Counted from the stretch's first letter, positions 49,997 through 59,017 are shown. The stretch: DNA of 64,000 bases from Actinoplanes sp. SE50/110 (GCF_900119315.1 NZ_LT827010.1:5985001-6049000); one strand, 5' to 3'. A program made the numbers and translations. Notes: generated by a model from the sequence alone, not told the origin.

Positions 49997-50258
49997 CCCG
50001 GCTCATCCGTCTGCGCGGCGCCGTCGCCCCTCGTCATCACGCTCGGCTCGGGCTGCTCACCGGTTTCGTTTCCGGAGGGACCCGGTGGGCGGATTGCCGC
50101 GCAGAGCGGGCCTTGTTAGCGTCCGGGTGCGGGTCGAGGGGCGCTGCGACGGATGTTTCATCCGCCACGCTCGGCCTGTCCCTGGTCGCAAGGGCGCCTC
50201 CCGCCGGAGGCTGCCCTGGACGCGTGCCCCCGGCGGACGACCTGTGGGGGACGCATTC

Positions 50259-51290
50259 ATGGCATCGGACCTGACCGGATTCATCGCCGGCCTGCCCAAG
50301 GTGGAGCTGCACGTGCACCACGTCGGCTCGGCGACACCGCGGACCGTGGCGCGTCTGGCCGAGCGGCACGCCGGGAGCACCTCGGTGCCGGCCGACCCGG
50401 CCCTGCTCGCGGAGTACTTCACCTTCACCGACTTCGCGCATTTCATCGAGGTGTATCTGTCGGTTGTGGATCTGATCCGCGACGCCGAGGACGTGGCCAC
50501 GCTCACCTACGACATCGGCGCCGGTCTGGCCGGGCAGTCGGTGCGGTACGCGGAGCTGACGCTGACCCCGTACTCCTCGGTGGTCCGCGGCATCCCGGCC
50601 GAGGCGTACTGCGAGGCGGTGGAGGACGCCCGGCGACGGGTCGCCCGTGACCACGGCGTGGAACTGCGCTGGTGTTTCGACATTCCCGGCGAGCCGACCA
50701 TGACCGGCGCCGACGTGACCCTCGACGTGGCGCTCCGGCAGCGGCCGGACGGCCTGGTCAGCTTCGGGCTGGGCGGCCCGGAAGCCGGCATCTCCCGGGA
50801 GAGTTACGCCGGCCATTTCGCCGCCGCGCGGGCCGCCGGGCTGCGCAGCGTGCCGCACGCCGGCGAGTCGACCGGCCCGCAGACCGTCTGGGACGCGCTG
50901 CACCACCTCGGCGCGGAACGCATCGGCCACGGCATCGCCGCCGCGCGCGATCCGGAACTGATGGCCTACCTGCGCGAGCACGACATCGCCCTGGAGGTCT
51001 GCCCGACCTCCAACGTCTGCACCCGGTCGGTGCCGTCCCTGGCCGAGCATCCCCTCCCGGCACTGGTCGCGGCCGGGGTGCCGGTCACCGTCAACTCCGA
51101 CGACCCGCCGATGTTCTCCACCACCCTCAACCACGAGTATCAGGTGGCCGCGGACCTGCTCGGCCTGGACGAGCACGGCGTCGCCGACCTGGCCCGGCAG
51201 GCGGTCCGCTACTCGTTCCTCGACGCCACGGGCAGGTCCGCCCTGCTCACCGAGATCGACACCTACGTCACCGCCACGACCGCGCGCTGA
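50259..51290 (+). CDS. add: Adenosine deaminase family protein
   Basis: The 343-residue amidohydrolase has zinc ligands His18 and His20 (KVELHVHHVGS), VPHAGEST with the catalytic His and Glu, and ERIGHGIAAARD. The Asp pair in TVNSDDPPMFSTTL completes the site. It deaminates adenosine or a related aminopurine nucleoside in the cytoplasm. The HVHHVGS loop is HxHLxG in classical adenosine deaminases, so substrate preference may differ. ATG 50259 follows GGGGG at eight bases. The longer frame upstream overlaps the MFS relic. Confidence 0.9.
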   Translation: MASDLTGFIAGLPKVELHVHHVGSATPRTVARLAERHAGSTSVPADPALLAEYFTFTDFAHFIEVYLSVVDLIRDAEDVATLTYDIGAGLAGQSVRYAELTLTPYSSVVRGIPAEAYCEAVEDARRRVARDHGVELRWCFDIPGEPTMTGADVTLDVALRQRPDGLVSFGLGGPEAGISRESYAGHFAAARAAGLRSVPHAGESTGPQTVWDALHHLGAERIGHGIAAARDPELMAYLREHDIALEVCPTSNVCTRSVPSLAEHPLPALVAAGVPVTVNSDDPPMFSTTLNHEYQVAADLLGLDEHGVADLARQAVRYSFLDATGRSALLTEIDTYVTATTAR

Positions 51291-51423
51291 GTCCGGGCAC
51301 CGCCGGGCCCCGCTGGCTGGTCCGGCAGCCGGTCAGCCCCACGACGGCGGGACGGCCGGCGCCCGGCGGCGCGACGCCCGACGCGGTCCCGGGCATGCGG
51401 TGGCGGTGAGCCGTCGCGGCCGG

Positions 51424-52845
51424 TCACCGGAAGTCGGCCGGGTTCAGGCGGGCGGTGCGGCGGCGGTATTCGGCGGCCATTCCGGGCCAGTTGGTCACGA
51501 TGCGGCCGGACGCGGTGCGGTACCAGCTCTGGCAGGCCGCCCAGACACTTCCGGCGAGCCGGCCCTGCATTTCCTCGTCGTAGGCGGCGGCCACCTCCGG
51601 GCGTACCTCCAGCGGTTGCCGGCTCCGCGCGATCCGCCGGACGGCCTGCGCGATCCAGCGGGCCTGGGCCTCGTGGAAGAAGACCACGGACGTGTTCCCG
51701 GTGTTCGTGTTCGGGCCGTACACCAGGAACATGTTGGGAAATCCCGGAACGGCCATTCCCAGGTACGCGTGTGCCCCGTCCCGCCACGCCTCGTCCAGCG
51801 AGGTCCCGGCGCGGCCGGTGACCCGGATCGGGACCAGGAAGTCGGTGGCCGCGAAGCCGGTGCCGTAGACGATCACGTCGCACGGATGGTCGGCACCGTC
51901 CGCGGTGCGGATGCCGTTCTCGGTCACCTCGACGATCTTCTCGGTGACCAGGTCGACGTCGGGGCGGGCCAGCGCCGGATACCAGGCGTTGGTGAACAGC
52001 ACCCGTTTGCAGCCCATCGGCTCGTCCGGGGTGACCTTGCGGCGCAGTTCCGGGTCGCGTACCTGCCAACGGCGCTGGGCCCGGGACAGCCCGTGCAGCA
52101 GCGCGCCGGCGGCCCGGTTGCCGGTCACCGCAAGCCCGGTCACCACGGTCATCAGCCACGTTCCGGCGCGGGACGGCGCCATCAGGACGGGGGCCATCTC
52201 GTACAGCCTCCGGCGGGTCCGCCCGTAGCGCCGGTCCGGTTTGGGCAGCGTCCACGGGGCGCTGCGCTGGAAGACCGTGACGTGCGCGGCCCGTCCCGCG
52301 ATGGCCGGCACGAGCTGGATCACGCTGGCCCCGGTGCCGATCACGGCGACCCGCCGGCCCTCGATCGGCACCGACGCGTCCCATCGAGCGGTGTGCATCG
52401 CGGGCCCGCCGAACGTGCCGGGCAGCCGAGGGATGACCGGCCGGGACAGCTGCCCGACGGCCGGGATCAGCACGTCGGCCTCCAGGATCTCGCCGTCCGC
52501 GAGCGTCACCTGCCAGGCCGAGCCGGTCCAGTCGGCGGCGCTCACCTCGGTGCCGAACCGGACCCGGCCGGTGAGACCGAATGCGGACACGCAGCGTTCG
52601 AGGTAGTCCAGGATCTCCGGCTGCGGCGGGAAGCGGCGGGTCCAGGCCGCATTCGGGGCGTACGAGTACGAGTAGAGCGGCGCCGGGATGTCGCACGCGC
52701 AGCCGGGATAGCGGTTGTCGCGCCACACCCCGCCGGGACGGTCCGCCTTCTCGATCAGGGTGATGTCGGTGAACCCGGCTTTGAGCAGGGCGTTCGCCGC
52801 GGCCACCCCGCCGAAGCCGGCGCCGATGACGAGGATGCGGGTCAT
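51424..52845 (-). CDS. Baeyer-Villiger-type flavin monooxygenase
   Basis: The 473-residue protein has the FAD motif VIGAGFGGVAAANALL, WRDNRYPGCACDIPAPLYSY, and the type I Baeyer-Villiger fingerprint FGGPAMHTARWD (FxGxxxHxxxWD). The NADPH motif is VIGTGASVIQLVPAIA, followed by VYGTGFAATDF and VYGPNTNTGN. It would insert oxygen next to a ketone with NADPH and O2. Its ATG overlaps the stop of the upstream GMC oxidase gene (ATGA), so the two are translationally coupled. Together they suggest alcohol to ketone to ester conversion. Confidence 0.9.
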   Translation of the reverse strand: MTRILVIGAGFGGVAAANALLKAGFTDITLIEKADRPGGVWRDNRYPGCACDIPAPLYSYSYAPNAAWTRRFPPQPEILDYLERCVSAFGLTGRVRFGTEVSAADWTGSAWQVTLADGEILEADVLIPAVGQLSRPVIPRLPGTFGGPAMHTARWDASVPIEGRRVAVIGTGASVIQLVPAIAGRAAHVTVFQRSAPWTLPKPDRRYGRTRRRLYEMAPVLMAPSRAGTWLMTVVTGLAVTGNRAAGALLHGLSRAQRRWQVRDPELRRKVTPDEPMGCKRVLFTNAWYPALARPDVDLVTEKIVEVTENGIRTADGADHPCDVIVYGTGFAATDFLVPIRVTGRAGTSLDEAWRDGAHAYLGMAVPGFPNMFLVYGPNTNTGNTSVVFFHEAQARWIAQAVRRIARSRQPLEVRPEVAAAYDEEMQGRLAGSVWAACQSWYRTASGRIVTNWPGMAAEYRRRTARLNPADFR

Positions 52846-54518
52846 CGGGCCACCCCCGGGAAGCGGAGGGCACCGGGTGCGGACGGTGGCACGGCGGGGC
52901 GTACCGGCGCCGTCGGACCGATGCCGAGATAACCGTGACCGATCGGCGGGCGGGTGTCCTCTTCGCCGTTGTTGGGCCACAGCGCGACCGCGCGTTCGGC
53001 CAGCGCGGTGATCGTCAGCGACGGGTTGACACCCAGATTGGCGGCCACCACCGATCCGTCGATCACGTGCAGGCCGGGATGCCCGAACAGCCGATGATAC
53101 GGATCGACCACGCCGGACTCCGGGTCGGCGCCGATCGCGCAGCCGCCGATGAAATGACCGGTCACCGGCTTGCCCACCCATGCGGTATACGACCCGAGCG
53201 GCACCCCGTCCACCTTTTCCGCGGTCCGGCGGGCCACCTCGTGCGCGGCCGGAACCCATGCGGGGTTCGGCTCGCCCACCCCGGGTCGGCTGGTGAGCCG
53301 TCCCCGGCGGCGGAAGACGGTGATCGAATTGTCCAGCGGCTGCATGGCGAGCAGCACCACGGTCTGCCGCGACCAGTCCCGCGGCGACAGATACAGACGC
53401 AGGTCGCGCCCGGCCGTGGCGAGTTGCCGCAGGCCGGCCCACCAGCGCGGGCCGCGGCCGGTGTCGTCGACCAGCACGGTGGACAGCAGCGCGAGCAGGT
53501 TGCTGCCCGGGCCGTATCGGACCGGCTCGACATGGGTCACCGGGTCCGGGTGGATCGACGAGGTGATCGCGACGCCGTGGCTGTAGTCGCGGTCCCGGCG
53601 CCGGGTGCGCGCGCCCAGGATCGACTCGGAGTTGGTGCGGCTCAGCTCGCCGAGCCGCGGCGAGACCGCGGGCAGGCTGCCCCGGTCGCGCAACCGGTGC
53701 AGCAGCCGCTGGGTGCCGAGCGCCCCGGCCGCGAAGATCACCTGCCGGGCGGTGAGGGTGGACCGCCGCAGCCCGCCGGTGCGCCGGGTGGCGACCGCGT
53801 AGCCACCGCCGGGCAGCGGCCGCACGTTACGCACCGTGGTCAGCTCGTGGACCCGCGCGCCGGCCCGCTCGGCCAGGTACAGATAGTTTTTGACCAGGGT
53901 GTTCTTGGCGTTGCCGCGGCACCCGGTCATGCACGAGCCGCACAGTGTGCAGCCGCGCCGGGCCGGTCCGGCGCCGCCGAAGAACGGGTCCGGCGCCTCG
54001 GCGCCGGGTTCGCTGCCGTCCCGGCCGAAAAACACGCCCACGGGGGTACGCCGATAGGTGTGCCCGACGCCGAGATCCTCCGCCACGGCTCGCAAAGCCC
54101 GATCCGCGTCGGTCTCCACCGGGTTCGTGATCACGCCGAGCATCCGCCTGGCCTGGTCGTAGTAGGGCCCGAGCTCGCGCTTCCAGTCGGTGATCGCCGC
54201 CCACTGCGGGTCGGCGAAGAACGCGTCCGGCGGCTCGTAGAGCGTGTTCGCATAGCCGAGCGAGCCGCCGCCCACGCCGGCGCCCGACATGATCAGGACG
54301 TTCTTGAGCAGGGTCAGCCGGAGGATCCCGTAACAGCCGAGGGCCGGCGCGTAGACATAGTCGCGCAGCCGCCAGGACGTCTTGGCGAACTGCTCGTCGG
54401 CGAACCGGCGACCGGCCTCGAGGACGCCCACCCGGTAGCCCTTCTCGGTCAGCCGCAGCGCGCTCACGCTGCCGCCGAACCCGGACCCGATGATGAGGAC
54501 GTCGTAGTCGAACGACAT
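52842..54518 (-). CDS. GMC oxidoreductase, cholesterol-oxidase-like
   Basis: The 558-residue flavoprotein has VLIIGSGFGGSVSALRLTEK at the N-terminus. The flavin-contacting segment is MSGAGVGGGSLGYANTLYEP. A Cys-rich loop, RRGCTLCGSCMTGCRGNAKN, is typical of the cholesterol-oxidase-like GMC branch. The C-terminal His-Asn region is VTGHFIGGCAIGADPESGVV and VIDGSVVAANLGVNPSLTIT. No signal peptide is seen. It should oxidise a sterol-like or alicyclic secondary alcohol. The Baeyer-Villiger gene overlaps its stop by ATGA; an alpha/beta hydrolase gene is divergent 119 bases away. Confidence 0.9.
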   Translation of the reverse strand: MSFDYDVLIIGSGFGGSVSALRLTEKGYRVGVLEAGRRFADEQFAKTSWRLRDYVYAPALGCYGILRLTLLKNVLIMSGAGVGGGSLGYANTLYEPPDAFFADPQWAAITDWKRELGPYYDQARRMLGVITNPVETDADRALRAVAEDLGVGHTYRRTPVGVFFGRDGSEPGAEAPDPFFGGAGPARRGCTLCGSCMTGCRGNAKNTLVKNYLYLAERAGARVHELTTVRNVRPLPGGGYAVATRRTGGLRRSTLTARQVIFAAGALGTQRLLHRLRDRGSLPAVSPRLGELSRTNSESILGARTRRRDRDYSHGVAITSSIHPDPVTHVEPVRYGPGSNLLALLSTVLVDDTGRGPRWWAGLRQLATAGRDLRLYLSPRDWSRQTVVLLAMQPLDNSITVFRRRGRLTSRPGVGEPNPAWVPAAHEVARRTAEKVDGVPLGSYTAWVGKPVTGHFIGGCAIGADPESGVVDPYHRLFGHPGLHVIDGSVVAANLGVNPSLTITALAERAVALWPNNGEEDTRPPIGHGYLGIGPTAPVRPAVPPSAPGALRFPGVAR

Positions 54519-54637
54519 CGCCGTAGCATCACGCCCTTATTGGCAACATGTCAACAACGGGTTCCGCTCCTTGCTGCCTGCGCGAATCCGCCCGCCCGGC
54601 GGTATCTTTGCGGACCGCGGGCCGGCATGGTGCACCG

Positions 54638-55471
54638 ATGATCCATGACCGTCGCGGCTCCGGGGCCCCACTGCTGCTGATCCACGGGCTGGGCAGCCAC
54701 TGGCAGGTCTGGCTGCCCCTGCTGCCCCTGCTGAGCCCGCACCGCGACGTCATCAGCGTGGACCTTCCCGGCTTCGGCGCCTCGCCGCCGTGGCCCCCGG
54801 CCGCGGTGCCGGGCCCGGTGCCGCGCCCCGCCCCGGCATCCCCGGACGGGCCCGGCTCGGTGCGGCATCTCGCCGATCAGGTCGAGGCTTTTCTGGACTC
54901 GCTCGGCCTGGACACCGTCGAGGTCGGTGGCAGCTCGATGGGCGGTGGCATCGCCCTGGAACTCGGCCGCCGCGGCCGGGCCCGCACGGTCACCGCGTTC
55001 TCCCCGATCGGCTTCTGGCCCACCGGCGGCGGCCGCTGGTGCCGCTTCATCGTCACCGCCGCCCGGGCCGGCGCCACCGCCCTCGACCCGCTGCTCCCCC
55101 GCCTGATGGCCACCCCGGCCGGCCGGGCCGCACTGTGCTCGATCTTCTACGCCCACCCGGGCCGGCTCGACCGGGACGAGTCGCTGGCCGCCGCCCGGGC
55201 CCTGGCCGCGGCCCCCGGGTTCGCCGCCGCCCGATCCGCGTTCCGCCGGCTCACCCCGTGGGCCGCCACCGACCCCGGCGCGCTGCCGACCATCCCGGTC
55301 ACCATCGCCTGGGGCACCCGCGATGCCGTCCTGCCGTACCGCAACCAGGCGCTTCGCGCCCGCACGGCGCTGCCCGCCGCCCGCCACGTACCCCTGCCCG
55401 GGTGCGGCCACCTGCCGTTCCCCGACGCACCGGCCCACTGCGCCGACCTGCTCCTGCACCCGGCGACCTGA
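54638..55471 (+). CDS. Alpha/beta hydrolase
   Basis: The 277-residue protein has the hydrolase fold with the oxyanion segment LLLIHGLGSHWQVW. The nucleophile elbow is VGGSSMGGGIAL (GSSMG serine), the acid is in WGTRDAVLPY and the His in PGCGHLPFPD. The cap region carries a Pro-rich insertion near residues 55-75. ATG 54638 opens the conserved part; an in-frame start at 54548 would add 30 residues of no family character. TATCTT at 54603 may be its -10. Divergent from the GMC/Baeyer-Villiger pair, it could hydrolyse the ester or lactone they make. Confidence 0.82.
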   Translation: MIHDRRGSGAPLLLIHGLGSHWQVWLPLLPLLSPHRDVISVDLPGFGASPPWPPAAVPGPVPRPAPASPDGPGSVRHLADQVEAFLDSLGLDTVEVGGSSMGGGIALELGRRGRARTVTAFSPIGFWPTGGGRWCRFIVTAARAGATALDPLLPRLMATPAGRAALCSIFYAHPGRLDRDESLAAARALAAAPGFAAARSAFRRLTPWAATDPGALPTIPVTIAWGTRDAVLPYRNQALRARTALPAARHVPLPGCGHLPFPDAPAHCADLLLHPAT

Positions 55472-55498
55472 CCGCCCGCACCCACCATGACCAGCGCG

Positions 55499-56689
55499 TC
55501 ATGCCGTATAGATCAGGACGAAAGCCGTGTCGATCGGTGTCCCGGACGGATCCCGGCAGACCACACGCACATCCGGATTCCCGCCCGCCGGCGTCGTGAC
55601 GCAGTCGACGGTCGAGCCGTACGCCGTGACCTGCGCACTTCCCCCAGAGCTGACCACCCCGCCGAGACTCACCCGATAGTCGCCCGGCCCCGAGCGCCGC
55701 ACCCCGTTCGCCCCGCCGCTGCTGTTGAACTGATAGTCCCCCGTCGCCGCATACCCGGCCTGTCCGGGACGGTCCGCGCGCACATACCCACCCGTCGTGG
55801 GGCGACCCACCGCGAAGGTCACCGCGAACCGCGAGTCGATCGGCTGCCCGGCGGCATCCCGGCAGTGGACGCGGACGGCGAGATACCGATTCTCCTGATC
55901 ACCCGACCAGCCTTCGACGGCGCAGACCGTCGCCGCGTCTCCCACCGCGGTCACCTTCACCGCACCGCCCGCGACACCGTCCAGGCCGCCGAACGACACG
56001 ACGTAGGAGCCGACGTCCCCGCGGTCCGCCGAGTTCAGTCCGTCCGCCGAGTTGAAGCTGTACTCGTCCTGAGCCGTCTGGCTGGTCCGGCCCGGGTCGC
56101 CCAGGCGCAGGTAGGCGGCGGGCGCCCTACCGCGGGCGGTCCAGAACCCGGCGGTGAATCCGCTGTCCGCCGCCCGGCCGGCCCGATCGAAGCAGCCCAC
56201 CCGCAGCCGCTCGTCCGCCGAGTCCGCGGACCAGTCCAGCAGTGTGCAGATCCGGTCATCGGTGGTTACCGGGGTCACCTCGGCCGCTCCCCCGCCGGTG
56301 CCCAGGCCGGCGAGGGTGACCTCGTAGCGCCCGATCCCGGTGCGCCGCACGGCGTTCTCCGCGCCGGTCGAGTTGCACTGGGCCGCCGGCCGGTACCGAT
56401 CGTCGGCGGGGCGGTCGGCGACCACGTAGCCGAGGCGTTCACCGGCCGGGGTCGTACACAGTCGATGGTGGTCCTCGACCTTGGGCCGCATCGCCCAGGT
56501 CAGTGCCATGACCAGGATCGGGACCACCCCGCCGACCAGTGCCACGACCGTGACCAGGGCTTTGACGTGCCCGTCGGACGGGCCGGGCCGGGGGCTGGGC
56601 GCGATCCAGTCACCGACCACGGTCATCGTGCGGGCGCCGAGTGCGTCCAGGCGCCGACGCCAGTCCGCGGCGGCGCGGGCCGGGGTCAC
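55499..56689 (-). CDS. Membrane-anchored protein with three tandem extracellular beta repeats
   Basis: The 396-residue protein has a 40-residue cytosolic part and one membrane helix (about residues 42-66). Three tandem extracellular units of about 100 residues follow. The units share YxxADRP or YLRLGDP starts, an N-S-(T/A/S)-G core (AAQCNSTGAENAVRRTG; EYSFNSADGLNSADRGDVGS; DYQFNSSGGANGVRRSG), and Y-V-x-L/F-x-G-L. Each ends with a C...V-C-x-D pair (HCRDAAGQPIDSRF; VCRDPSGTPIDTAF). Each unit thus has a likely disulfide. Similar repeats occur in secreted actinobacterial proteins of unknown role. Its GTG start overlaps the lipoprotein stop as GTGA. Confidence 0.82.
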   Translation of the reverse strand: MTPARAAADWRRRLDALGARTMTVVGDWIAPSPRPGPSDGHVKALVTVVALVGGVVPILVMALTWAMRPKVEDHHRLCTTPAGERLGYVVADRPADDRYRPAAQCNSTGAENAVRRTGIGRYEVTLAGLGTGGGAAEVTPVTTDDRICTLLDWSADSADERLRVGCFDRAGRAADSGFTAGFWTARGRAPAAYLRLGDPGRTSQTAQDEYSFNSADGLNSADRGDVGSYVVSFGGLDGVAGGAVKVTAVGDAATVCAVEGWSGDQENRYLAVRVHCRDAAGQPIDSRFAVTFAVGRPTTGGYVRADRPGQAGYAATGDYQFNSSGGANGVRRSGPGDYRVSLGGVVSSGGSAQVTAYGSTVDCVTTPAGGNPDVRVVCRDPSGTPIDTAFVLIYTA

Positions 56690-57288
56690 CGGCACGCCGA
56701 GCCGCCGCAACTCTCGGTCTGTCCGGCGTCGGCGGGCGGATCCGCCGCGGTCTGATCGGTGGGGGCGGTCGGACCGGTGGCCGGCGTGGTCTTCTTCGGC
56801 TTCTTCGGCCGCTTCGGCTTCGCCGACGGTGGCGGTTGGGCATTTCCGGTCACCGTGGGCGACGGCTGCGAAGGCATCAAAGCCGGATCGCCGGTCCGAG
56901 CGTCCACACCCCGCCGCGGCGAGCCGGTCCAGCCCGGCGGGTCGGCGCCCCACCCGTCTTTCGACCCGGTCCGCCGGTTGCCGTCCCCGGCCCGCCGGCC
57001 CCGCGGCCGGGCACCACTGCCGGCACCCGGATCGGCCGGCGGCTCGTCACCCGGCAGCACATCGCGCGGCAGTTCGTCACCCGGCAGCACATCGCGCGGC
57101 AGTTCGTCCGGCGCCAGCACGTCCCGGCGCGGCGGCGACCCGGACCCCGGCGACAGGCTGTCCGACACGGGCGTGAGCGGACGCCCGGCGTCCCGTTCCG
57201 GTGTGGCCGCGCCGCAGCCGGCCACCGTCGTCATGACTGTCATCGCGGCCAGAACCCCGGCCGCCCAGAGGTTTCGTCCTCGATGCAT
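56686..57288 (-). CDS. Proline-rich lipoprotein coupled to the triple-repeat protein
   Basis: The 200-residue lipoprotein begins HRGRNLWAAGVLAAMTVMTT with lipobox VAGC. The mature chain is low-complexity, rich in Pro, Asp, Lys and Gly. It holds two exact copies of a 30-base unit (57044-57073, 57074-57103), seen in the protein as DELPRDVLPG twice. A basic stretch (PKRPKKPKKTTP) follows, ending CGGSACR. It has no enzyme-like domain, so it may be a surface spacer or scaffold. GGAGGG precedes the ATG, and the downstream gene overlaps its stop by GTGA, so the two products are probably made in step. Confidence 0.75.
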   Translation of the reverse strand: MHRGRNLWAAGVLAAMTVMTTVAGCGAATPERDAGRPLTPVSDSLSPGSGSPPRRDVLAPDELPRDVLPGDELPRDVLPGDEPPADPGAGSGARPRGRRAGDGNRRTGSKDGWGADPPGWTGSPRRGVDARTGDPALMPSQPSPTVTGNAQPPPSAKPKRPKKPKKTTPATGPTAPTDQTAADPPADAGQTESCGGSACR

Positions 57289-57438
57289 CGAACCCTCCAC
57301 CAGACCCGTCTGTTCCTCAAACGACCCACCACGGGAACGGTGATGCGCCCCGGCCGCGCCGCTGCGAGACTTCACTCGGCCCGCAACCCGGGCCGTTTTC
57401 GGCCCGCGCGGCGGGCAGTGGCGGAGGAGCAGACCGAG

Positions 57439-58197
57439 ATGGCCCTGGGCGAGGCGGCGAAACTCCTGGCCCGGGCCGGGCACGTGGTGGTCTTCACCGG
57501 TGCCGGCATCTCGGCCGAGAGCGGGGTCCCCACCTTCCGCGACGCCCTGACCGGCCTGTGGTCGCGGTTCGATGCGCAGGCCCTGGCCACCCCGCAGGCT
57601 TTCGCCGAGGATCCGGACCTGGTCTGGGGCTGGTACGAGTGGCGCCGCCGCCTGGTCCAGCGGGTCCGCCCGAACCACGGCCACCTGGCCGTCTCCCGGA
57701 TGGCGGCGCACCTGCCGCGGCTCACCGTCATCACCCAGAACGTCGACGACCTGCACGAACGCGCCGGTTCGCCGGCACCCCTGCACCTGCACGGCAGCCT
57801 GTTCACTCCACGCTGCGCATCGTGTTCGCGCCCGGCCCCGCTCCCGCCTCCCATCCCGGACGACGCCGACGCCGAGGGCCGCCGCATCCCCCCGCCCCGC
57901 TGCCGGCACTGCACCGGGCCGATCCGACCCGGCGTCGTCTGGTTCGGCGAGCCACTCCCCGAGTACGCTCTGGAGTCCGCTGTCCGAGCCGCCTCCGCCT
58001 GCGATGTCCTGCTCACCATCGGCACTTCGGGCCTCGTCTACCCCGCCGCCGAGATCCCCCGCCTGGCCGCCCGGGCCGGCGCCGCCGTGCTGCAGATCAA
58101 CCCCCAGCCCACCCCCCTCGACCCGATCGCCACTGTCAACCTCCCCGGCCCCGCCGCCGAGATCCTCCCCACCCTGGTCGACACCACCTGGCCGTAA
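57439..58197 (+). CDS. cobB: Sir2-family NAD-dependent deacylase, class III type
   Basis: The 252-residue sirtuin has VVVFTGAGISAESGVPTFRD, the NAD motif TVITQNVDDLHERAG, catalytic His118 in HLHGSLF, and zinc cysteines CASC and CRHC. GTSGLVYPAAEIPRLA closes the NAD site. Tyr66 and Arg69 in WYEWRR match the YxxR pair that reads succinyl or malonyl groups in class III sirtuins. Desuccinylation or demalonylation as well as deacetylation is therefore expected. GGAGGAG lies nine bases before ATG 57439. The longer frame upstream is antisense to the lipoprotein. Confidence 0.9.
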   Translation: MALGEAAKLLARAGHVVVFTGAGISAESGVPTFRDALTGLWSRFDAQALATPQAFAEDPDLVWGWYEWRRRLVQRVRPNHGHLAVSRMAAHLPRLTVITQNVDDLHERAGSPAPLHLHGSLFTPRCASCSRPAPLPPPIPDDADAEGRRIPPPRCRHCTGPIRPGVVWFGEPLPEYALESAVRAASACDVLLTIGTSGLVYPAAEIPRLAARAGAAVLQINPQPTPLDPIATVNLPGPAAEILPTLVDTTWP

Positions 58198-58239
58198 GCC
58201 GGGCGGACGTCACCGGCACCCGCCGAAGTCCGGCACGGT

Positions 58240-58266
58240 GCGCCGGGCGACAGAGCCGCCCGGCGC
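58240..58266. terminator. Bidirectional hairpin terminator
   Basis: GCGCCGGGCG pairs perfectly with CGCCCGGCGC over 10 bp, with a 7-base loop, between the convergent sirtuin and MaoC genes. Confidence 0.8.
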
Positions 58267-58286
58267 CCGGCCATGCCCCGGTCCCC

Positions 58287-58742
58287 TTACGCGTACTGCC
58301 GATAGACCGCACGAGCCACGCAGGCCGGCTTGTCCACCCCATCGATCTGCACGGTGAAGTCGAACGTGCTCTGCGTCCCCCCGGGCACGTCCTCGACGCT
58401 CACCACGGTCGCCGCCAGCCGGATCTTCGACCCGACCCGCACCGGGTGCGGGAAACGCACCCTCTCCAGCCCGTAGTTCACCCCCATCGTGATCCCCTCG
58501 ACCTTGAGCAGCGAGCCGAACAGCGGGATCACCAGCGACAGGGTCAGGTAGCCGTGCGCGATCGGCCCGCCGAACGGCCCGCCCTTCGCCCGTTCGACGT
58601 CCACGTGGATCCACTGGTGGTCCCCCGTCGCGTCGGCGAACGTGTTCACCCGCTCCTGGGTGATCTCCAGCCACTCGCTGGCCCCCAGGTCCCGGCCGAC
58701 CAGGGCCTTCAGCTCGTCGAGTCCGTTGACGATCGTGGTCAT
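58287..58742 (-). CDS. MaoC-type (R)-specific enoyl-CoA hydratase
   Basis: The 151-residue single hotdog has the hydratase motif TFADATGDHQWIHVD with Asp and His, followed by GGPFGGPIAHGYLTLSLVIP. Its length matches Rv0130/HtdZ-type proteins, dimers that hydrate short to medium trans-2-enoyl-CoA. Its ATG overlaps the stop of a short upstream frame (58739..58855) as ATGA. That upstream frame is the tail of a lost amidohydrolase gene, so the operon has been cut at its front end. Confidence 0.88.
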   Translation of the reverse strand: MTTIVNGLDELKALVGRDLGASEWLEITQERVNTFADATGDHQWIHVDVERAKGGPFGGPIAHGYLTLSLVIPLFGSLLKVEGITMGVNYGLERVRFPHPVRVGSKIRLAATVVSVEDVPGGTQSTFDFTVQIDGVDKPACVARAVYRQYA

Positions 58743-58855
58743 GACACATCTCCTTCGAAGAACGATCGGGCCGTGTTGCGCAGCAGGATCTTCTCCCGAA
58801 CCGAGTGCTCGAGGTCAGGAAGCGCGAAGCCGGTGACCTTGCCGCTGAGATCCAT
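58739..58855 (-). pseudogene. C-terminal remnant of an amidohydrolase gene, still coupled to maoC
   Basis: The 38-codon frame starts with ATG and reads DLSGKVTGFALPDLEHSVRE, then KILLRNTARSFF. This is the closing helix region of metal-dependent amidohydrolases of the fold-2 family, where VREKIL-RNTAR precedes the end. Nothing upstream on this strand matches the rest of such an enzyme. The stop overlaps the maoC start as ATGA. Translation of the remnant may still deliver ribosomes to maoC. Confidence 0.65.
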
Positions 58856-59017
58856 ACCGGTCAACCTTTCACGAGGGTGTCGGGTGATGCGAGACCCGGC
58901 CACGGATGGAGAACCCCCGCTGGGCGAAACCCGCGCACCGGCGTCTCCGGTACGGCAGCATCGGAAGGACCGGGCAGAAGTCTCCAGTCGGACCGGTGCC
59001 CGCCGATAGGACCTCAC

